Below, piece by piece: positions 26,601-37,035 of a stretch of 64,000 bases of DNA. Under the pieces are notes generated by a model that saw nothing but the letters and a program-made list of their open reading frames with translations, ran no database searches and was not told the DNA's origin. Position numbers and translations under genes: made by a program. The first letter of the stretch is position 1, and every line of letters begins with the position of its first letter. This DNA comes from Haliotis asinina (lineage: Eukaryota; Mollusca; Gastropoda; Lepetellida; Haliotidae). The stretch covers positions 54,476,753 to 54,540,752 of the forward strand of contig NC_090281.1 of assembly GCF_037392515.1 (NCBI RefSeq), read 5' to 3'.

Positions 26601-29530
26601 AAACGTCGCTGTAAGAAATGGCGCCCCTTGGTCGTCCTAAGGTCGAAAGTTCCCGCGTTTTCCTGATTATGATTAACTTTATGTCACCATCACACGCTTA
26701 ATGGATTCCCCGCGAAAACGTCAGAAACACACATCTTTTCTATATTGAGAAAATGACAAGAACTCCTGTTTGGAAATGTCATGTTCCCAGCAAGAGTGTG
26801 CCATGTTCATTGCATGAGCTTTGCGTGTTGTCACTGTCAGTATGTCATGTTAACCTGTGTTAATATGTCATATTCCCTACCTGAGTATGTCACTACCCCT
26901 GTTTGAATACGTCATATTCAATGTCTGAATGTTCCAATGTCACATATTCAGTGTGTGAGTATGTCATATTGTGTGTATGCGTGTATCCAATTCCCTCTCT
27001 GAGTATGAATGTGTCATATGTCCTGTCTGAGTATACCATATTATCTGTCTTAGTAGGTCATATTCACTGACTGAGGGATCCTATTCACTCTCTAATTGGG
27101 TCATCTTCACCCTCAGAGTGGGTCCAGTTCACTGTCTGAGTGGGCCATATTCACTATTTCAGTGGGTCATGTTCCCTGCCTGAGTGCTCTATATTCACTG
27201 TCTGAATGGGTCATATTCACTTTCTGAGTGGGTCATAATCACTGTCTGAGGGGGTCATAATCACTGTTTGATCAAGTGAGCCATATTCACTGTCTGAGCG
27301 GTTCATATTCATGTCTGAGTGAGTCATATTCACTGTCTGGGTGGTTCATAACCACTATATGAGTTTGTCCTAACCACTATCTGAGTGGTTCATATTCATG
27401 TCTGAGTGAGTCATATTCACTATTTGAATGGGACATATTCACTCTCAGTGGGTCATATTCACTATCTCGCTGGTTCATTTTCACGGAGTTGGGTCATATT
27501 CATTGTTTGAGTACGTCATATTCACTGTTTGGTTGGGTCATATTTACCTTGTATTGGAATTTCATGTTCATGTATGCGCGCTTCGTTTTCCCCGTTTCCA
27601 TTCATCAGTTCATCCAGAGTTTCCAATGTGTATAATGACTAGATCTTTGAAGGGCATTTGGAAGCTCCTTCATCAAGTTTTTTTCTTCTTCTGTTTATAA
27701 TGACGGTAGATGAGCGCAGGTATATCGGAATCCTTTCGAAACCTTCCTGTCCCCAAAGTACTAGTCTAAAAGTATCAATGAGTCATTCATTTAAATAGTT
27801 TGTTTCAACCGACCATCCACTATGTGAACTAACACCACCAAAACCCCTCATCTCCCTGCTCCCCACCCCCGGGGAGGAAGCACCCCCGTCTCCCGGCCGG
27901 GTAGCTTCTCCATCTGCCCCCCTTCACAAAGTACACACAACGTAATTGACATCCCCTCCGTTTTCCCCACCCCTGGGGCCAGGAAACACCGAGTCAAGAC
28001 GTCTCGGCCTCACGGCAGGGGGGCATCCCACACTGCCCCGGGGCTATAACTCAAGTTGGACCACCTACACACAAGGCAGCACAGCCTACACATCTATGGC
28101 CCTAATCTAGAGCTTCTTAACATCCAATTTTCTCAAATTCATTAATAAGCTTTATAGGCCTGTGGCTGTAGCAATGACTCACCGACAGGTCGGTTGACAC
28201 GTAGCCATGAGCCTGTACGATTCACTTGAGAATTAATAAACAGATGGGTCTGAAATAGCACTCGGCCGTTATCGGCTGAGAGTTGTTTTGGTTCATATCG
28301 CGCACTATTATACAGAACTAAATTACTTGGTGCATATATAAGAGTGTCACACAAAACCGTTTTCAGATACGTCGCGTTTGCGACGGGTTCCGCTCTTTCA
28401 ATGCATTAAAGTCCAATTTCCATGAAAGCTAATAATTTGTAATGCAATAAAACTCGCTGCTCTGAACCTGTGTGTCCGAAAACTGACGGAATGACGGGAA
28501 TGTGTGTATGCTCATAGGACCATGCTGACTGCACATTCGGATTCACTAAAACGAGCATTTGTTAATCGGGCCGAAGGAAGGTAAGGTAGCCTAATGGTTA
28601 CAGCGTCCGCTCGTCACGCTCGTCACGCCCAGGTTCGATCCCCAAGTTGGTTACAATGTGTCAACCCCATTTCTGGTGTCCCCTGCCGTGATATTGCTGG
28701 CATATTGCTAAAAGCGGCGCAAAATCACACTCATTCCGGTCTATCGTAGTAGCACAAGGCAATCCCGATTAACGGGAGTTTTCGTCAGTCGGTCATATTT
28801 TTATTCACCATGTTACTATCGAACAGTTCAAATTGCGTCAGCCAACTTGTCGCTTGAACACTTAACTAAAATTGGGCCCACAACTCGCTAGACACGTCAG
28901 TTGCGACTGGCATATGGAATCATGGAAAGCGCAGTTTTATAGCCGCATACATTATGTATTATTTCTCCATCTCATTAGAACAACTTTCCCTGATGCATTC
29001 GCTATATCGCTTCGGAAGTGACACGGGATCGGTTGGGTAGCTTAATGGTTAAAGCGTCCGCTCGTCAAACTGAAGATCTGGGTTCGATTCTCCGTATGGA
29101 TACAATGCTCCCTCTCTCACTCACTCGGAAGTAACACGACTCTTGTCTGTCGTCACTCTCTTACTTGATACAAGGCGTATTGCACTCTATTCGGCTCAAA
29201 GTACAGGTGCGGTATGGCAGCCAAAGAGCACCTGATATTATGACTGAAAAGTTAGTATGTATATCACACTGGCTAAACAAGGTGATATCAGCCTGTCTCA
29301 TACAGAGTACCAAACACAGATGCAGGGGTGTACTTGATCAGTCGATTACTCTAACAAAGTTTACGTGGTTACCACTCTCTCTCAATATTTTTATCAGTTT
29401 CTGTTTTTTGTTTCAGGGTGACTATGAGCTTGTTTTGAGCATCTTGGATGAAAACCGGTCGCAGCTTGGATGCCTGGAATTGAAGTTTTCCATGAAAAAG
29501 CGGCATCGGGGATGGCTGTTTAAGATCTGA
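7110..29530 (+). CDS. GM2A: GM2 ganglioside activator-like lipid-binding protein (4 exons)
   Basis: GM2 activators are secreted or lysosomal lipid-transfer cofactors that lift glycolipids from membranes and present them to hydrolases. Four exons join in phase: 7110-7215, 23220-23424, 24316-24490 and 29417-29530. They total 600 bases and encode 199 residues, against 193 for human GM2A. A signal peptide (about residues 1-21) precedes a basic stretch and an ML-type lipid-binding domain. Eight cysteines (35, 96, 104, 110, 121, 132, 134, 181) match the four-disulfide pattern of the family. Signature blocks are IPCFDNHIGSC, CPKTLRAYNVQCHCPF and a C-terminal LGCLELKFSMKKR. An N-glycosylation site lies at N68 (NVT). 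Cys104 is created across the exon 2/3 junction, which supports the splicing. The first intron is 16 kb and repeat-rich. The ligand is unknown; molluscs can carry several copies of this family. Confidence 0.92.
9160..9370 (-). mobile_element. Second-family interspersed repeat
   Basis: This reverse copy starts with 'aggtccgggttagaactgat' and ends with the reverse complement of the GTGAGTGAGT head ('actcactcact'). Confidence 0.75.
10010..10171 (+). mobile_element. tRNA-derived SINE
   Basis: A full-length copy: A-box-like 'ggtaacccagcggttgaggc', B box 'gggttcgattc', conserved 'gaagcccatttct' and an (ACTC)n end. Confidence 0.85.
10430..10550 (+). mobile_element. Degenerate tRNA-derived SINE
   Basis: The head 'cttgtggttaagcgctagct' and B box 'gggttcgattctc' survive. 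The body is eroded and the ACTC tail is lost. Confidence 0.6.
10609..10772 (-). mobile_element. tRNA-derived SINE
   Basis: A reverse copy with 'gaatcgaacccgggtcttc' (complement of the B box) and 'tttagcaatattccgacaat' (complement of the body). Confidence 0.85.
11490..11646 (+). mobile_element. tRNA-derived SINE
   Basis: It has the head 'gtagtctagtagtcaaagtg', the B box 'ggttcgattcc' and an (ACTC)n end. About 20 bases of the central body are missing. It directly abuts the large minisatellite that follows. Confidence 0.85.
11660..13020 (+). repeat. Trinucleotide-derived minisatellite with higher-order units
   Basis: About 1.3 kb is built from TAC/TGC/ACT triplets around the recurrent block 'atcattactagtctaccgtt', roughly every 40-45 bases. 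A longer unit containing 'tactgctgtggctactatt' begins near 12006, 12171 and 12295, so whole groups of units have been copied. It grades into (CAC)n near 12900. No sustained coding frame is credible. Confidence 0.85.
14335..14420 (-). mobile_element. Partial SINE (tail half)
   Basis: It begins with GTGAGTGAGTG and contains the complement of the 'attgctggaatattg' body. The tRNA-like head is absent. Confidence 0.6.
15024..15149 (+). mobile_element. tRNA-derived SINE, diverged
   Basis: The B box 'gggttcgattcc', the 'gtgcaatgtggga' block and a (CACT)n end are recognisable. The A-box end is eroded. Confidence 0.65.
15322..15400 (+). mobile_element. SINE head fragment
   Basis: The tRNA-like part only: 'ggtagcctactgattaaagc' and 'cttcgattctcg'. 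The body is missing. Confidence 0.6.
15515..15585 (+). repeat. Compound microsatellite (GCAC)n(AC)n
   Basis: GCAC tetranucleotides pass into AC dinucleotides, interrupted by two CAAACAAAC steps. Confidence 0.95.
16222..16390 (-). mobile_element. tRNA-derived SINE
   Basis: A reverse copy with 'gggaatcgaacctgggtgtc' and 'tttagcaatattccattaat'. It has a G-rich expansion (ggtggggtggggggagggg) in the middle. Confidence 0.8.
16661..16801 (+). mobile_element. tRNA-derived SINE, internally shortened head
   Basis: The tail half is well kept ('attgctggaatattgctaa', then an ACTC-type end). The B box region is largely deleted. Confidence 0.7.
17633..17657 (+). repeat. (TAA)n microsatellite
   Basis: Eight consecutive TAA units. 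Confidence 0.95.
19752..19890 (-). mobile_element. tRNA-derived SINE
   Basis: A well-preserved reverse copy with 'gcaatcgaacccgggtcttc' and 'cagaaatgggcttcacac'. The ACTC end is missing. Confidence 0.85.
20147..20310 (+). mobile_element. tRNA-derived SINE, near-consensus copy
   Basis: This is the best reference copy in the window. A tRNA-like head (A-box zone 'aagcctggttgttaaggcg', B box 'gggttcgattcc') is followed by a body with 'gaagcccatttctgg' and a tail 'gctaaaagcggcgcaaac' ending in ACTCACTCACTTAC. The layout fits Pol III-transcribed SINEs mobilised by a LINE in trans. The family name was not determined. Confidence 0.9.
20607..20662 (+). repeat. (CA)n microsatellite
   Basis: More than 20 CA dinucleotides with one TA interruption near the end. 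Confidence 0.95.
22987..23085 (+). mobile_element. SINE, 5' half
   Basis: The head 'ggtagcctagtggttaaagc' is followed by a shortened B-box region. It lies about 140 bases upstream of the exon 2 acceptor of the GM2A-like gene. Confidence 0.7.
23220..23424 (+). CDS. GM2A: GM2A-like exon 2
   Basis: It encodes the first half of the lipid-binding cup (PIHFYDVKASPMPVIIPG, then SVELSIMKYFFGIPFMIPC) and the NVT glycosylation site. It has a TTTTACAG acceptor and a TTG|GTGAGT donor, and it ends two bases into the codon for Cys104. Confidence 0.93.
23497..23790 (+). mobile_element. Second-family interspersed repeat, long copy
   Basis: It runs from GTGAGTGAGTGAG through 'ccagacaatccagtgat', 'gaacatcgatctgcgcaat' and 'gttagtcgcctcttacga' to 'ccttcacggg'. 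It lies in intron 2 in the opposite orientation to the next copy in the same intron. Confidence 0.85.
23895..24005 (+). repeat. T/G-rich low-complexity tract
   Basis: GTTT and T-run sequence within intron 2. Confidence 0.85.
24080..24272 (-). mobile_element. Second-family interspersed repeat
   Basis: A reverse copy ending about 45 bases before the acceptor of GM2A-like exon 3. Together with the + copy starting at 24586 it flanks that exon as an inverted pair. Confidence 0.75.
24316..24490 (+). CDS. GM2A: GM2A-like exon 3
   Basis: It carries five cysteines (Cys104 completed, then 110, 121, 132, 134) in TYDNICHRLEKYEQSGC and CHCPFQAGDF, the most diagnostic part of the family. It has a CATTTCAG acceptor and an AAT|GTAAGT donor, and it ends in phase 0. 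Confidence 0.93.
24586..24715 (+). mobile_element. Second-family interspersed repeat, truncated
   Basis: It starts with GTGAGTGAGTTTAGTT and stops after 'ccgatgacatgtg'. The 3' portion is missing. Confidence 0.75.
24873..25031 (-). mobile_element. tRNA-derived SINE
   Basis: A reverse copy with 'ggaatcgaacccggaccttt', 'cgtgacgagcgaacgctgta' and an intact head complement at its right end. Confidence 0.85.
26850..27560 (+). repeat. Minisatellite, about 20-22 bp unit
   Basis: Around thirty variable units are built on 'catattcactgtctgagtg', with internal scrambling and occasional shorter units. Confidence 0.85.
27830..28060 (+). other. C/G-rich block of unknown origin
   Basis: A GC-rich island in AT-rich surroundings, with many CCC runs and one + frame open for about 200 bases (proline, serine and histidine-rich product). 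It could be a fragment of a retrotransposon 5' region. No domain is recognisable. Confidence 0.35.
28575..28735 (+). mobile_element. tRNA-derived SINE
   Basis: A near-complete copy ('ggtagcctaatggttacagc', 'tgatattgctggcatattgc') with an internal duplication of 'cgctcgtca' in the head. Confidence 0.88.
29026..29128 (+). mobile_element. SINE, head plus ACTC end, body deleted
   Basis: 'ggtagcttaatggttaaagc', then 'gggttcgattctcc', then directly (CTCA)n. Similar shortened heads recur at 42307. Confidence 0.75.
29417..29530 (+). CDS. GM2A: GM2A-like exon 4, C-terminus
   Basis: GDYELVLSILDENRSQLGC leads into the last cysteine (181) and a lysine/arginine-rich C-terminus ending at TGA. The human protein has the equivalent NYRIESVL...LGCI segment. 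The acceptor is TTTGTTTCAG. Confidence 0.93.
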   Translation, partial: GDYELVLSILDENRSQLGCLELKFSMKKRHRGWLFKI

Positions 29531-31769
29531 AAACCACTTACAAACTGTGGCTCACTTTGTCTACATATAGGCCGACAGGCCCGACAAGGAACGAAACAAT
29601 CGTCTGCGCATGCTTGGAGGGGCCGAGTGAGCGGAAGTTACTCCGCAGTGAATAATTTCGTCCAATCGCAGATCCGTTCACAGTTCCATTTCCTGCGGAA
29701 CACCTGTGCTATGGCCCAGTGGATGTAAATATCAACTTCCTCTCAGGACGTGTTTGTGTTAGAAGCGCTGCGTGATGGACCGATAACACGACCCGTGGTG
29801 AGGAAACGGTTGCATATGTTTCTGTTGTGTGAGTGGACAGTCTGCGTAAAACGCGTGCCTTATATGTTACAATAACGCCGCCGATAAACCCGTCTTCTGA
29901 ACTATGTTATTTGTGATGCCCATAGTCAACTCGGCTGTATATTTGAAATGTTGTAATATAATGTGTATTTTAAACCGTATGTATTACCCGCACTGCCAAA
30001 ACTAACCCCACATGAATGATTTTCTCCCGGCAACAAAGTAATCCATATGTTTTCCGGACCTGGTGAAATATGTTTCGTGGAACATCAAACGATGGAGATG
30101 CCTGTCTGCACACACAGCATTGAGCCATTTCCTCCTGCATATGAAGCGATGACTTGAAACATTTTACGGTCGCTTCATTCACTTATTAAAATAATGTACC
30201 TTATGGATTTTTTCGTCACCACTCGCCCCTTTTCCATTACCTCCTAGAAGACGTTATTATGCCCGTTTCGTAATAATGATTTTGTCACGATTGCAATTGG
30301 ATTAGTAACCCTGAAAACAGCCTGATGTAAAATTGTAAATGTGATAACGTATTAACGACTTACATATGTTAATATTACGAATGTTCTGATGTTTTTTCAC
30401 TACACTGGTTAGAACCATACCATTGAAATACATATGTGACAACTAGATCTGAATGAATACATAACCCCAAAGTGCCATAAGTCTAAATGTGTCATCAGTA
30501 TAGGGCAACAGCTCAGCCACCAAAGAATGTAAGTGTTTATAGAAAGTGTATAACGTGCCATAAATAAATATTCATATGAAGGATTGCACTACTTCAGTGA
30601 TAGTTTAACCAGATACCGAGAGGTACATAACTGGTGGATGGACAATGAATATTGATATTGAATAAAATAAGAACTGATATTCGTGAAAATAGGTGAAACA
30701 GGTCTAAATAAAGCAAGCTAAGGTATCCTAGTATGTTCTCACTTATGATATAGAAGAAAACGCCACACAAATAACAGTCTCCTAGTTTGGAACGTGATAC
30801 GAAACCGAAGCATTATCAGTGGAATCAAATCCATCAAACACCACATAAATAAATGCCAGGTTGATACTGTTCCATTTTGTGGACAGTGTCTTAATGTTTT
30901 TGGAGGATTTTTTATATTTCTTTAATTTCTACTATTCAATACTTTGGTAGCTCTGGCGTATTTTTTTCTTCGGTAGGGCTGTTATTGGCATAAATGCAGT
31001 CAGCGGTCTTGAGTGTATGTTACAATGTAGGGGGTACGAGAGTCGTAGCGATACGATTGCTTTGTGCAGTGTTTACCTGGTGTTGATTTTGACAGGTGAA
31101 AGTATCTGTATCAAAAAGTCAGTCTAGCAAAAATTAAATGTATCCCAGTGAGATGGATTATGAGGATTTTATAGACGTTTCAAAAAGCGTATTGCAATGC
31201 AGCGTTCATAAAATGTTTAATCCAGAGGGGCGTGCAAGGGTGCACACTCACACCCTCTTACCTCCTCGTTTTTTGCCCAACGAGTTTTTTAAATGGCCAT
31301 TGAAAACCTCGTGAAAACGCATGAAAATTAAATGTGCACCCGCATTTTTGTAAACAAAGCTGTATCCGCCCCTGTACTGCTTACGATCGTTCGGTACGTT
31401 CTGTGAGCTGACAGAATTAATTAAAATGCGCACCCCCTGGACCCCCCAAACTGGTGTACTTCCTAACACAATGTATTTATTTCTTACTTTATAATCCTTA
31501 ATCGAATCTTGACGTTGAAAGCACTGCGAACTTGCGAGGAATGTTGAAATACTCAAACTATTAGACGCTTAATGAGTATGTAAAGCAATATCATTGCATA
31601 TATGGAGAATGAGGGGAATCGAAACGACTGCCGTGTAAACATCTAACGACCCTTGTGTACTGAAATCCTCATAAATCCTGTATACCCTTATAAGACATGC
31701 AGATTATCTGTTAGATTGCAAAAATATGTTAATTTTCAATATCTTAGATTAGGATCATACATATATACA

Positions 31770-31910
31770 CGTGGGCACATGAAATTAGCATGTTCGCTTG
31801 CCTGTGGAAGATCCCGGTTCGATTCTCAAATGAAGGGCAGTGAGTTAATCGCTGTCTGACATCTCGTGATATTTGCTGGAATACTTTGCTAAAAGCAGCG
31901 GAGGAAAACG
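31770..31910 (+). mobile_element. Degenerate tRNA-derived SINE
   Basis: The B box 'cggttcgattctc' and 'tttgctggaatactttgct' body remain. Confidence 0.6.
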
Positions 31911-32593
31911 ATTCTTAATTTATTAAATAAAACACTTCCAAAGATTTTTAACTTGTGGAGCTAAGTTAAACAACTAAAGAAAACAATGACACAATCTAAC
32001 ACAATCTATGTGTTAGTCCACAACTAGAACTGTGACGTAAATGCAAACGCAATTCGGATTTTGAGAGATCCCTCAATTGTTGTGTTAAGCGTATTCTTAA
32101 TGAAACGAGCACCAATTCAAAACAGACTGGTTCCTTGAGTAGGTTGCGCCTACGTCCAGTTTGACACGGGCAGAGGAAGTCTGCGTGAATAGGCAGTTGG
32201 CTGTACATATAAATCATACCTAGCGCCACGGTCTTATTGAAGGTTAATGTATGAAGTCCTAAGGAAACATTCATAGTTAAAAACTGTGACTCGATGCTAG
32301 CTTATTAGTATACTGAGTGTATTGTGTTTGTATTTGTACATTGTTCTGTATACCAACTATGATTGTAAAGTTTTGCTACTAAAAATAAACATGTCTTCTT
32401 TCACAAATTTGTTACGTTTTTCTGCTCATAGTTACTTAGCAACTTCATGAATATAGAGATGCATCTACAGATGTTCACTAAAGCTGGCCTCACCCCAGTA
32501 CTCCTTGTTTCTGAAACCAATGGGATCTAGTCTAACCATGTTGTACGGCACTGAAAGGTTCCTGGATGACTGTTCACTGGCGCTTTCACAAGT

Positions 32594-32834
32594 TCACAGA
32601 ATGACGTATATACAAGTACACAATGTATTCCTATTGGTGTAAAAGCTATAGGCATCTTTGAAAAAAACATGACTTTTTAAGTTTGTCCGAAATGTCGATG
32701 GCGTTTTTGATAACATAGTGTGGTCTGGAAGACCATTCCACGTAGATGCTGCTGCGCATCTGAAACTGCATTCCCCAGGGGCAATGTCCTTGTCTTGGGA
32801 ACGCAATGTCTGATTTGCGTGTGAGACTGAACAA
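32594..32834 (-). mobile_element. Non-LTR retrotransposon 3' coding fragment
   Basis: The - strand translation contains GECSFRCAAASTWNGLPDH followed by a FRTNLKSHVFFKDAY-type ending. It corresponds to the common C-terminal block of LINE reverse-transcriptase ORFs (family form: G-x-x-x-F-S-x-A-A-x-x-x-W-N-x-L-P). It is an isolated, decayed fragment. Confidence 0.7.
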
Positions 32835-32962
32835 GGGCTTCGAGTTAGAATGTGCAGAGTCTGTATTGTGGCATGTAAAGGCTTTGAGCTAGAATGTGCA
32901 GAGTCTGTATTGTGGCATGTAAAGGCTTTGAGCTAGAATGTGCAGAGTCTGTATTGCGGCAT
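32835..32962 (+). repeat. 51-bp tandem repeat, about 2.5 copies
   Basis: The unit 'agaatgtgcagagtctgtat' plus 'ggcatgtaaaggctttgagc' is repeated with one or two changes, which suggests a recent duplication. Confidence 0.9.
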
Positions 32963-34657
32963 TAGAACGCATGGAATAGAACAGCAGAGATATCCTGGTA
33001 CTTAGGTGCCCTGGTAATAATCCTGGTAGATGTATGAGTGTTGTAGATAAGTCATATAACAGGGAACTAGAGTAATGTAGTCTTGATAAGCGATTGAACT
33101 TAGTCTAGCATTTTAGTTGACATAGTTAGTTGACATTCAAGTGGACATGACCTGTTATATAAACTGACGCTACTTGATTCTTCATTGTCAGTGGAGTCAA
33201 GATTCCGCACCTGTTTGTATACTGTTAATGGTTTATCTCCAATTCTGCAGGTCATTTTTATAATCGTGTATCTTCTGTAGTTGTTGATGGGAGCCGACAT
33301 CAGTTTTCTTCTCGTTCAGTTTAAGAAATCTCACTGCAGTGCCAGGGCATTGGGGGCATCTCATGTATGCCTCTTAAAAAACATGAAGACATCATATTCG
33401 TATTCTTTGCTGTATTCCCCTTGGATTGTTCATGAAATTCGTGGGACTGATTTTTCATGATCAGTGTGGAGATAAAAAGCTATACTCTTTAAAAAATGGT
33501 AGGGGATAATGAACTTTCAATTTGGTTAGGACGTGTAAAGTTAACACAAATTTCAAGGACAGACATCTTATGAACGCACCACCACTTCCCCTATTACCTC
33601 CCCTAAACACAACGCACGTAGCCCCATACACCTACATGGGGTCCCATTCTTGATTTTGAAGGGTTTTTTTTCAAGAGGGTCGAAAAATCACTTAGAACAT
33701 TAATTTTGACTCTCATCTTGCATCACACATTTGTGATGTGGAAATCTTATACATGCAAATTACATGCCACACAGCAATCATCCTTCAAAATGCGACTACA
33801 TTCCAAATAACTATGGTTGTAAGCAAGTGCAAATGGTGATGCACTCTCAAAACATTCAGTAATATCATATCAACATTGATTGACTCCGATAACTCTCCTA
33901 AATATTTTCAATCGTAAATAGAAAAAATGAAGATCCCTTACTGTTTTGGAGAGTACAATTTCATCATTCTCAGGTACTGAAATATTTTTTAGCAAAATTC
34001 AAAGTACAAAATTCAAAGTACAAAATGTCTTTCTTTAGGTTGTTAAAACTCAAACATGTCATTGTAGTTTTGCAGGCGTGTTTAGTGTAATTATGTAACC
34101 AGGAATTCGGATTACCAGGAGCCTGTTCGACATACAGGTATGTCCATGTCACACTCTGGGGTGAACTTTATGTTATGGGTTTCTACCACAGATTGCGACT
34201 GATCTTAAAAGTTTAATTAGGTGTTAGAGCAACAAGGTCCATTTGCACCTTAGCGGAAAGGTGTGTTAAGTTTCCGATTTGTTTTGTTGCATAGCAATGC
34301 TGCCATACGTTTTAATATGAGCAGGAATTACAGCCAAAACTTCATGAAGAACAATACTCCTTGATCATAACAGTGCAGCCAATGAGAGGTACGTATTTGG
34401 AGCTGTACACGATTCCACTCTTCCTTACGTCGGTTTGAATAGTTTTGCAATGAAGCAAATAACATGCCACATTACCTGCCTGAGTATACACTGTACAATT
34501 CGCAGTAATAATAAGCATGTGTAGATATAGTAAGTAAGTAATAACATGCATCAAGACCATACAATCAAGTTAATCCGAGTGTTGTCACCAGTTACTTGCA
34601 ATAAAGTAGGTAGTCATCTGAGGTCTATATACACGTCTAAGGATTGTATAATTATAA

Positions 34658-34762
34658 GTGAGTAAATGACTTGTGTTTTACGCCATTTTCAGCATCATTC
34701 CAGCAATATCATAGTGGGTACACCAGAAATTTGCGTCAAACATTGTACCCATGTGGGGAACT
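34658..34762 (-). mobile_element. SINE, tail two-thirds
   Basis: From GTGAGTAAATGA through 'cattccagcaatatcatagt' to 'attgtacccatgtgggga'. The tRNA head is missing. Confidence 0.7.
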
Positions 34763-35330
34763 TCTAACATGGAGGAGAGGTTTGTACAAAATTGTTTAAT
34801 TTTTAAAAGTTGTTTAATTTGCCTGAAACAGTAAGGGCTGTCGCTGTGGTGGTATACATGAGTCGGAAGTCTTTGTTGCAAAAATATGATCCATTACTGC
34901 TGCATTTCGAAGTATACTGTTCACACTTTGCTAAGGATCACAAAATTTCACCACTTTACTTAAACGTAGGTTTATAGTTGGAAAATGGAACTATTTAAAA
35001 CGACATATAACAATATGGTAGCCCCTCTATAGGCGAACAACCACTTTTATCAAACGTTATGGACTTGACGCATGGGTAACCACAGAAATGGTCTTCATGG
35101 CACCAATCAACCATTTCGCAAATCATGGAACGATTCTTTGACAATTAAACAACACATGTAAATAGCACGCATGAGCTCCACATGATGCAAAGACATACTG
35201 AACTCTAGGATCCATGATTACAATAAACTTAGGTATTTAAACCAAATTTGACCTCACAATAGTTTTCAGTTGAATCCATGATTTGATCCTTAGCAAAGTG
35301 TGAGTAGTTGTATGTAATTGTACATGCGTA

Positions 35331-35669
35331 ATGTTCCGATTACAGGTGTACAACGTTGTACATATGGATAGCCACATTGATAATATAGCATCAATTACAT
35401 CTGCTTTCGGACTGAATTCCGGATACTTGTGGATGAATTATGATCATCTAACAGAAATTATTAATGACGGAAAGCGAGCTAGAAGACATCGTGTTAGTTC
35501 ATCTATAAGATCACTGAAGTGTGCTGTCTTTTGGACACAGGCAGGCTCACAGCACCGACCTTTCGACCAAACATACGGGTGGATTAAAAATATCGGCGTC
35601 CGGAGACTAGTTTCATTTTGCCAATCAGCAAAGAAATACCAGGACAATGAAGGATCAACGAGTTGTTAG
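35331..35669 (+). CDS. Unassigned open reading frame, 112 codons
   Basis: An ATG-initiated frame of 112 residues with a protein-like composition: an acidic start, a basic middle (NDGKRARRHRVSSSIRS) and aromatic residues spread evenly (QHRPFDQTYGWIKN). An acceptor-like CGATTACAG lies just inside it, so an exon starting at 35346 is an alternative reading. No signal peptide or membrane segment is seen. I do not recognise the family. It may be a piece of a mobile-element protein, a lone exon or chance. Confidence 0.22.
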   Translation: MFRLQVYNVVHMDSHIDNIASITSAFGLNSGYLWMNYDHLTEIINDGKRARRHRVSSSIRSLKCAVFWTQAGSQHRPFDQTYGWIKNIGVRRLVSFCQSAKKYQDNEGSTSC

Positions 35670-36725
35670 AAGAGGACACTCCTGATTATGCGGATGAGAG
35701 CACACCTAATGAGAAGACGGCAACAGTCTATATTTACATAAGGTTATCTCAATACTTGATGCACCCATCAACAAACTCAGCTGACACGTTTTTCACAATG
35801 ATTCACATCAATAATGCCATGTCAGTAAATATATCGCACATCTGATATGTATTATGATACATTATCGCACACATTTGTTTCACTTGGATTGATCCACAGA
35901 TTTTGACCCTAATGCAACAAGTGGGACGCTGAATCAGCAAAATGTCTCATTAAAGCTCGCGATCGGAAAGATGAGGCATGATTTCCACATGCCCTTGTGT
36001 CTTTGGTTTAAAGATTGAAAACCAAGTGGCGACCACTCGGAGGGCTTGCTTCGAGAAACCCCTGCATGCGGAGGGGTACACCAACGTGTCCGGCCTTGTC
36101 ATGAAAAATTGAACTTGAAGCATTTAGTTGCTTGAGTCAGGATTCATCTCATTTTTTCATATAATACAGGCAGGTGGGCAGACCGAAAGCCAGTTTGTTG
36201 ATTCACTGACTGGCATCTGATATTGAAAGCCGCTGTGTGGACGAGTGTGATTTGATTAGCACCATTTAAAGGGAAAGACGTAACTAGGGAGGCTGCTGTT
36301 CAAAATTACGGATCTCACTGTACATTTGTGTCACATGTTTTAGAAATATCCGTGGTGGATGGCCACGTGAAGACAATCGTTGCACTGTGACTGAGCCAGG
36401 TGGATCAAGGGGTTTCCCCTCTCTTGGCTGGTGCATAGTTGACGTTCCTGCAAAATTACAGGTACATTAGTATATCTACACATGCTGAAACAAACAGGTA
36501 CATGTTAAATATAACCAACCCGCCTACAATCAATGACAATCACACATACAAACTGCCGAGATCATTCTTCACCTGTTGTAACCATAAGATCATTCCTGAA
36601 CAATCGCGCCATCATGAAGGTTTACGAAAGGGACAAGTTGTGACGAATACTCCAAGGAGAGTAGTTGCCTCTGACGACAAACATCTTCTGGGCAGCAAAT
36701 AATTTTCGATACATTCACTACATGT

Positions 36726-36852
36726 TTACCTGTCTGACGATCGCTGGACAGGACACCGAAGTTTGCCCTTGACACACAGGAAGATGATTAGGCCTACTAC
36801 AGCCAACGTCACGGGAATACCAATACCGAGCCCCACTGCTAACGGAGGATAC
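36726..36852 (-). CDS. STMC6-like A exon 3: membrane helix and tail
   Basis: The acceptor is AATTCCCAG. PPLAVGLGIGIPVTLAVVG continues into IIFLCVKGKLRC and the tail. The reading ends at a TAA that is part of GGTAAAC. Confidence 0.75.
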
Positions 36853-36999
36853 CTGGGAATTATTGAAGACTAAAAGATGAAAATCATTTTTGGAAATACT
36901 TATCATGTTTCGGACTATTCGGAGTGGAATTGAAATCTCCTCACAAAAAACTTAGATAAGATTTTCCAGTTTCAGTTTCTACTAGAAATAAAACCCAAA

Positions 37000-37035
<36 letters not shown>

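Larger units (their letters stand above)
25032..28574 (+). other. GM2A-like intron 3, central part
   Basis: It holds the 26.85-27.56 kb minisatellite and a C-rich block at 27830-28060. No further exon was recognised; exon 3 ends in phase 0 and exon 4 continues directly. Confidence 0.6.
29531..36725. other. Intergenic region between the GM2A-like gene and STMC6-like gene A
   Basis: It contains SINE fragments, one retrotransposon 3' fragment, a 51-bp triplicate and one unassigned 112-codon open frame (35331-35669). An AATAAA at 30563 is a possible but distant polyadenylation signal for the + gene. Confidence 0.5.
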
